In this document: positions 60,401 through 64,000 of the stretch, piece by piece
Layout: every line of letters begins with the position of its first letter
How positions within the stretch are numbered: the first letter of the stretch is position 1
Source: Gonatopus flavifemur
Lineage: Eukaryota; Arthropoda; Insecta; Hymenoptera; Dryinidae
Direction of reading: 5' to 3'
Assembly: GCA_018340375.1 (NCBI GenBank)
Contig: JAFFJZ010000007.1
Coordinates: forward strand, 8,618,001-8,682,000
DNA length: 64,000 nt
Notes under the pieces: generated by a model
What the model saw: the letters and a program-made list of their open reading frames with translations, nothing else
What the model was told of the DNA's origin: nothing
Database searches by the model: none
Translations under genes and position numbers: made by a program

Positions 60401-61571
60401 TTTAGGCACCTGCAGCTTCCGCGGTTCGTCCGGTAAGTGTACTACAAAACTCTTTGGCGCACGTAAAGAAACGTTGGGTGGCCGAGCAAGATTACAGATA
60501 CGCGTGTGATCAACTCAAATCCATCCGTCAAGATCTCACAGTTCAAGGCATTAGAGATGGATTCACAGTCCGAGTGTACGAAACACACGCTCGAGTTGCC
60601 TTGGAACGTGGTGATCATGAAGAATTCAATCAATGTCAAACCCAATTGAGAATGTTGTACCAAGATGTTGGGGGCGACAATCGTTGCGAATTTATGGCTT
60701 ACCGGATACTTTATTATATCTTCACGAAAAACACCCAAGGTAAGAAGTTATGAAAATATGCAATCTTTCCACAGATTTTAATTTTTTTTCTATGTTACAG
60801 ATTTAACAACGATTTTAGCAGCACTCACGGAAGAAGACAAAAAAGACGAATGCGTGAAACACGCATTAAAAGTTCGTTCAGCCTGGTGGTTAGGAAACTT
60901 TCATACTTTCTTCAAACTTTATAGAGTCGCCCCTAGAATGGCTGCCTTTTTGATGGACTGGTTTGCCACCAGAGAACGCAAGAATGCTCTTAAACAAATG
61001 ATTAAGTCGTACGTAATACTGATTTTTCATTATTTTTCAATTAATTGGATTTACAGATAGCATTTTCATTTTTATTTTTATTTGTTTTTTTTCCCTTATT
61101 ACAATTTTATTTATGCTAACACGCCCAATTCAATCAATTCACAATTGCAAGTACAAAGTGATTTGGAGAACACAAACTTTGTTCTTTCAGAATCTAATAT
61201 TTTCAGGATTACACAGATGGAAGAAGATGCTGGATAATTGTGTGTATAATACAATATAACCAAGGGTTTATGTTTCAGGGAGATCCAGACACAGCAATTT
61301 ATATATTTTGTGAAATTTATTCTTTTCATTATGTTTTTTTTATTTGAATATTTTTTTCCACAAATTATTTGAAACATTCTAATTTGTAATCTTTCTTCTG
61401 CTGTTTAGCTACCGGCAAAATTTGGCGGTTGATTTCGTCGTAGCGGAATTGGCCTTTGAATCTTTGGACAAGTTTTATGAATTTGTCTCTGAGTTTGGGT
61501 TGGTTTATGCTGATCCCGAGCGACTACTTATCGACTGCAAGACAAGCAGTGGTTCTGTAGGTGGTTGGTAA
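57298..61571 (+). CDS. LENG8: LENG8/Thp3-type SAC3-GANP domain protein
   Basis: Nuclear protein of the SAC3/GANP family, orthologous to human LENG8 and related to yeast Thp3; family members act in mRNA maturation, retention and export. Exons: 57298-57440, 58528-58991, 59087-60330, 60406-60739, 60801-61008, 61409-61571; all GT-AG and in phase, 851 residues. Seen: Gln/His-rich low-complexity part (about 79-130), [10 protein letters not shown] near 150, a KKKRKRNK nuclear-localisation-like run (231-238), a conserved [17 protein letters not shown] block (about 347), an RS-like Arg/Ser run (about 460-502), then the conserved C-terminal part from about 600: [49 protein letters not shown] and FADRERK-like [15 protein letters not shown]. 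The segment around exons 4-6 fits human LENG8 closely. Divergent from PDCL. Confidence 0.95.
58528..58991 (+). CDS. LENG8: LENG8 coding exon 2 (Gln/Pro-rich)
   Basis: Residues 48(part)-203(part). Gln/His-rich repeats built from CAG/CAA codons, then a [16 protein letters not shown] stretch and more Gln. Acceptor GTTACAG, donor GTGAGT. Probably disordered. Confidence 0.93.
59087..60330 (+). CDS. LENG8: LENG8 coding exon 3
   Basis: Residues 203(part)-617. Contains IRFNLPNKK, the basic KKKRKRNK run, a Thr/Pro-rich linker, the [16 protein letters not shown] block, an Arg/Ser repeat region and the start of the SAC3-like part ([11 protein letters not shown]). Acceptor TTTTCAG, donor GTAATT. Confidence 0.95.
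60406..60739 (+). CDS. LENG8: LENG8 coding exon 4 (SAC3/GANP core)
   Basis: Residues 618-728 plus one base. Contains [49 protein letters not shown] and the [12 protein letters not shown] motif. Acceptor TTTTAG, donor GTAAGA. Confidence 0.96.
60801..61008 (+). CDS. LENG8: LENG8 coding exon 5
   Basis: Residues 729(part)-798(part): [14 protein letters not shown] through [20 protein letters not shown] to [13 protein letters not shown]. Acceptor TTACAG, donor GTACGT. Confidence 0.95.
61409..61571 (+). CDS. LENG8: LENG8 terminal coding exon 6
   Basis: Residues 798(part)-851: [18 protein letters not shown] through [18 protein letters not shown] to a terminal GGW, stop TAA at 61569-61571. Acceptor TGTTTAG. 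Matches the winged-helix-like C-terminus of LENG8 (human ends RIDCKLSLA). Confidence 0.94.
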
Positions 61572-62930
61572 AAAGGTGTCTCTCAACATCGATATTAGAG
61601 AAAAAAGTCTATCCCACAGTCTGGTGACACATGATAAACCAGATGAATTCCACACACATCGCCACGATGTTTTTCTTCTAACACTCTTTTATATGCATAT
61701 GTGTTGCTTACATTCACACATTCTTGTGTAAGCCCAAGTATAGTATGCATATGCATATATATCCCGAATCTGGTTAAAGCGTGTTCTCTCATATATAAAT
61801 TCTTCGTTTCGATCAATCGGACGTTGACCGACTCTCGTTTCACAATTTTGTGTACATAATGTTTATCTTCTGTTTCATCATTGTACATAAATATCCAGAG
61901 ATCTATCAATTCTTTGGACCAATTCCCTTTCCCTCTTCGCTCAAGTATTCGGTATGAAACCGAAAGAAGGAGAACAAACGATCAACCGTTCCAAGAGGTT
62001 TTATATTCTCTTCACAATCATTGTTATATATCTTCTTCGAAAGGTGTTCCAAGTTCAGATTGTTTTATCGTTAGACGAACGGAAGGAGACAAATTTGTGG
62101 GTCAACCAAAACACGGGACGACCTTACTTTTTATTTAATTCGGGGTTGGGGTTACGAGCGAGCGAAAGAAGGATTGTGATTACAGAGGGAAGAAAGAATG
62201 AAAAATTCAACTTCCAGAGGATGAGATTCTCAAGATGTGGAATGAGGAAAATGATCACGATCGTCGTCAATTCAAACATCGTCGAAAATCAAAAGCGGGA
62301 ATGAACGAAGGAAGGTGGAAGATAAAGATAGGAAAAAAAACATGTTAGGAAGGATACCAACCACAGAAGAGAGGTGGAAGATGAAGATAGGAAAGGAACA
62401 TGTTAGGAAGGATACCAACCACGGAAGAGAGGTAGAAGATTCGACAAAATTTGCTACTGGTACCTTGAAGATGAAAACGCAAGTATTTCGATGAAAATGA
62501 AAACTCGTTATCAAGGTTAGAGAAGACGTTTCAGGAGGGCTCGACAGGTTCTCTTTAGATCGATTATCAGTTATGAAACCATGTTTTAAACAAAAATGGA
62601 CTCAAGTGAAGGTTTTCAATTCATCTTGTGTATCATAGTATTTTAAGAAGTTTTATCCAAAGGAATTCAAACCTTCGGAGGTATATATATATATATATTT
62701 TTTTTAGGACCAGGAAGAGCAATTAATTTGTACAATAATCATCCAGATGTATAATTTTGTGCATAATAAATTATTTAATTTTTTGATTAATTTGAATACC
62801 ACATCTTTATCCGAAACCACAACCAGTGTTTTTAAATATGGAAATTTTCTCAAAAAACTTCATATAAACTATATTAAAAATATTATTCTTTCTCTTTTTA
62901 TAATATTTGAAATTGAAATAAAAATATGTT
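61572..62930 (+). other. LENG8 3' untranslated / downstream region
   Basis: No convincing coding sequence. Candidate AATAAA signals at 62765-62770 and 62917-62922 would give a 3' UTR of about 1.2-1.4 kb. Contains a tandem duplication at 62314-62440, a short (TA)n run near 62683-62697 and reading frames of up to 116 codons that look fortuitous. Confidence 0.45.
62314..62440. repeat. 58-59-bp tandem duplication in LENG8 3' region
   Basis: Two consecutive copies plus a short third start of a purine-rich unit beginning GGTGGAAGAT and ending CAACCACRGAAGAGA (starts at 62314, 62373 and 62431). The copies differ mainly in an A-run, suggesting slippage or recent unequal duplication. Confidence 0.85.
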
Positions 62931-63515
62931 CATATACCTATAACAATAATATAGAATTTTAAAAGAAAAATTAGAATTCCGGAGATTGAGTTATTCCATA
63001 GTACTTCTAACGCACAAACTTTATACAGAAAGTGTATAGGACACACAACATGTATATACACACATATCGACTACAGTGAAAAAAGTTATCAGTCGATTTA
63101 TATCAGTTATACTTTGAATTTGTCACGATACAGAAGTAAAAAGATTTTCTAATCCAAATTTCAGTTCTTCGATCAATGTTTTTGACAATATTCAGATGTA
63201 ACATCAACAAACTTGGATAACAAGTTAAATTTATGATGTTACGTCCAGAAGTAATTTATATATGAATCATCGATGAGATACCACAAGGAATTATATGTTC
63301 TTGTTTTTCATCGATCTAATCAAATCGTTCTACATAAATGCTCATTGATATTCAATATATCTCAATGGGTGTAACACATATGATGTGAAAAATGGATGAA
63401 TCGATAGGAAAGTGAGAGAAAGTCTGAAACTAGTGGAAAAATTTTTAATTCTGAAAGCATATAAATAAAGACAAAACAATACTTTGTGTTTCCATTTTCT
63501 TTTTTTCATGAGACA

Positions 63516-63749
63516 TAAGGTAGATGACCCCATTTATGAACGCGACCCCTTTAATGAACGTTTTGGTTTTTGATTCATAGTACTTTTCATTTAGTGCTTT
63601 AATTTCATCCAAGCATGACTGACTGGATACTAAATCAACCGCTGTTATGTAAATAAATTCAGAATAATATGCCATAGGAAAGATATAATAGATAAACGAT
63701 TGTTCGCTAATGGGGGTTAAGGTGTTCATTAATGGGGCCTGTCACCTTA
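63516..63749. mobile_element. 234-bp inverted-repeat element, TAAGGT-ended
   Basis: Left end TAAGGTAGATGACCCCATTT and right end matching the complement of TAAGGTGACAGGCCCCATTA; both continue with (A)TGAACG repeats (ATTTATGAACG, TTTAATGAACG, CATTAATG). A 94-codon minus frame runs through it, unrecognised. Confidence 0.65.
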
Positions 63750-64000
63750 CTTGAAACATAATTAACATCTTACTCTCAAAGTATCTCATCGACACACATG
63801 ATGCATTTTTTAAAAGAAAAATCGAGACCCGCTCGAAATACCGAGTCGCGAACTACACGTAAGTGCGTGACAGCCTTATTACATAGTGCCTCTAATAATA
63901 CAATTATTCATATATTTGATATAGTTTGACATACATACATTAATATTACCATGAAGTATTGATAATCATAGGATAGAATAGAAAAAAGAAAAGAGCGACA

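Noticed and set aside
61954..62304. 116-codon plus frame downstream of LENG8
   Set aside because: Lies in the probable 3' UTR, Arg/Lys-rich without a domain, and runs into the tandem repeat.
63445..63729. 94-codon minus frame as a domesticated transposase
   Set aside because: No catalytic or DNA-binding motif visible, and it overlaps the short inverted-repeat element whose ends explain it.

Overview
This is a stretch of an AT-rich animal nuclear genome, most likely an insect. The reasons are small phased GT-AG introns inside conserved metazoan genes, a D34D mariner element, and a dense load of short foldback (MITE-like) DNA elements. Gene content alone does not fix the order; Hymenoptera is only a guess. 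There is no sign of prokaryotic organisation, CRISPR or rRNA.

Three protein-coding genes can be modelled to the splice site. (1) Purine nucleoside phosphorylase (PNP), minus strand, 48642 down to 18197: six coding exons, 325 residues, with a 20.1-kb first intron and a 5.8-kb last intron. (2) A phosducin-like protein (PDCL/PhLP1), minus strand, 56419 (or 56467) down to 54856: three coding exons, 281 residues from the preferred start. (3) A LENG8/Thp3-type SAC3-GANP protein, plus strand, 57298 to 61571: six coding exons, 851 residues. PDCL and LENG8 are head to head across about 0.85 kb. That interval holds two closed minus-strand small ORFs (64 and 46 codons); the 46-codon one reads like a real microprotein.

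Region by region. 1-18 kb: no recognisable gene. It contains a non-autonomous hAT-like element with a perfect 8-bp target duplication (6427-7017), several foldback elements, a tRNA-related Pol III promoter sequence (about 8.9 kb), a long (TAG)n microsatellite (about 16 kb) and CpG-richer blocks that could be promoters of genes outside the window. 18.2-48.6 kb: the PNP gene. Its last intron holds a nested transposon stack: a CAGGGTGTCC-ended DNA transposon, interrupted inside its coding region by a mariner, itself interrupted by a 247-bp foldback element. Its first intron is a nursery of foldback MITEs. Many of these share termini of the form TACACnG-(A/G)-AAAA, including a 97%-identical tandem pair and a nested insertion whose TA target duplication can be read from a paralogous empty site. 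48.6-54.9 kb: PNP promoter and intergenic DNA. 54.9-61.6 kb: the PDCL/LENG8 divergent pair. 61.6-64 kb: LENG8 3' region with a tandem duplication, then another small inverted-repeat element.

The three genes are not an operon and have unrelated roles: purine salvage, G-protein beta-gamma folding, and nuclear mRNA handling. The distinctive biology here is the transposon archaeology inside PNP and the coding potential of the PDCL/LENG8 divergent promoter.
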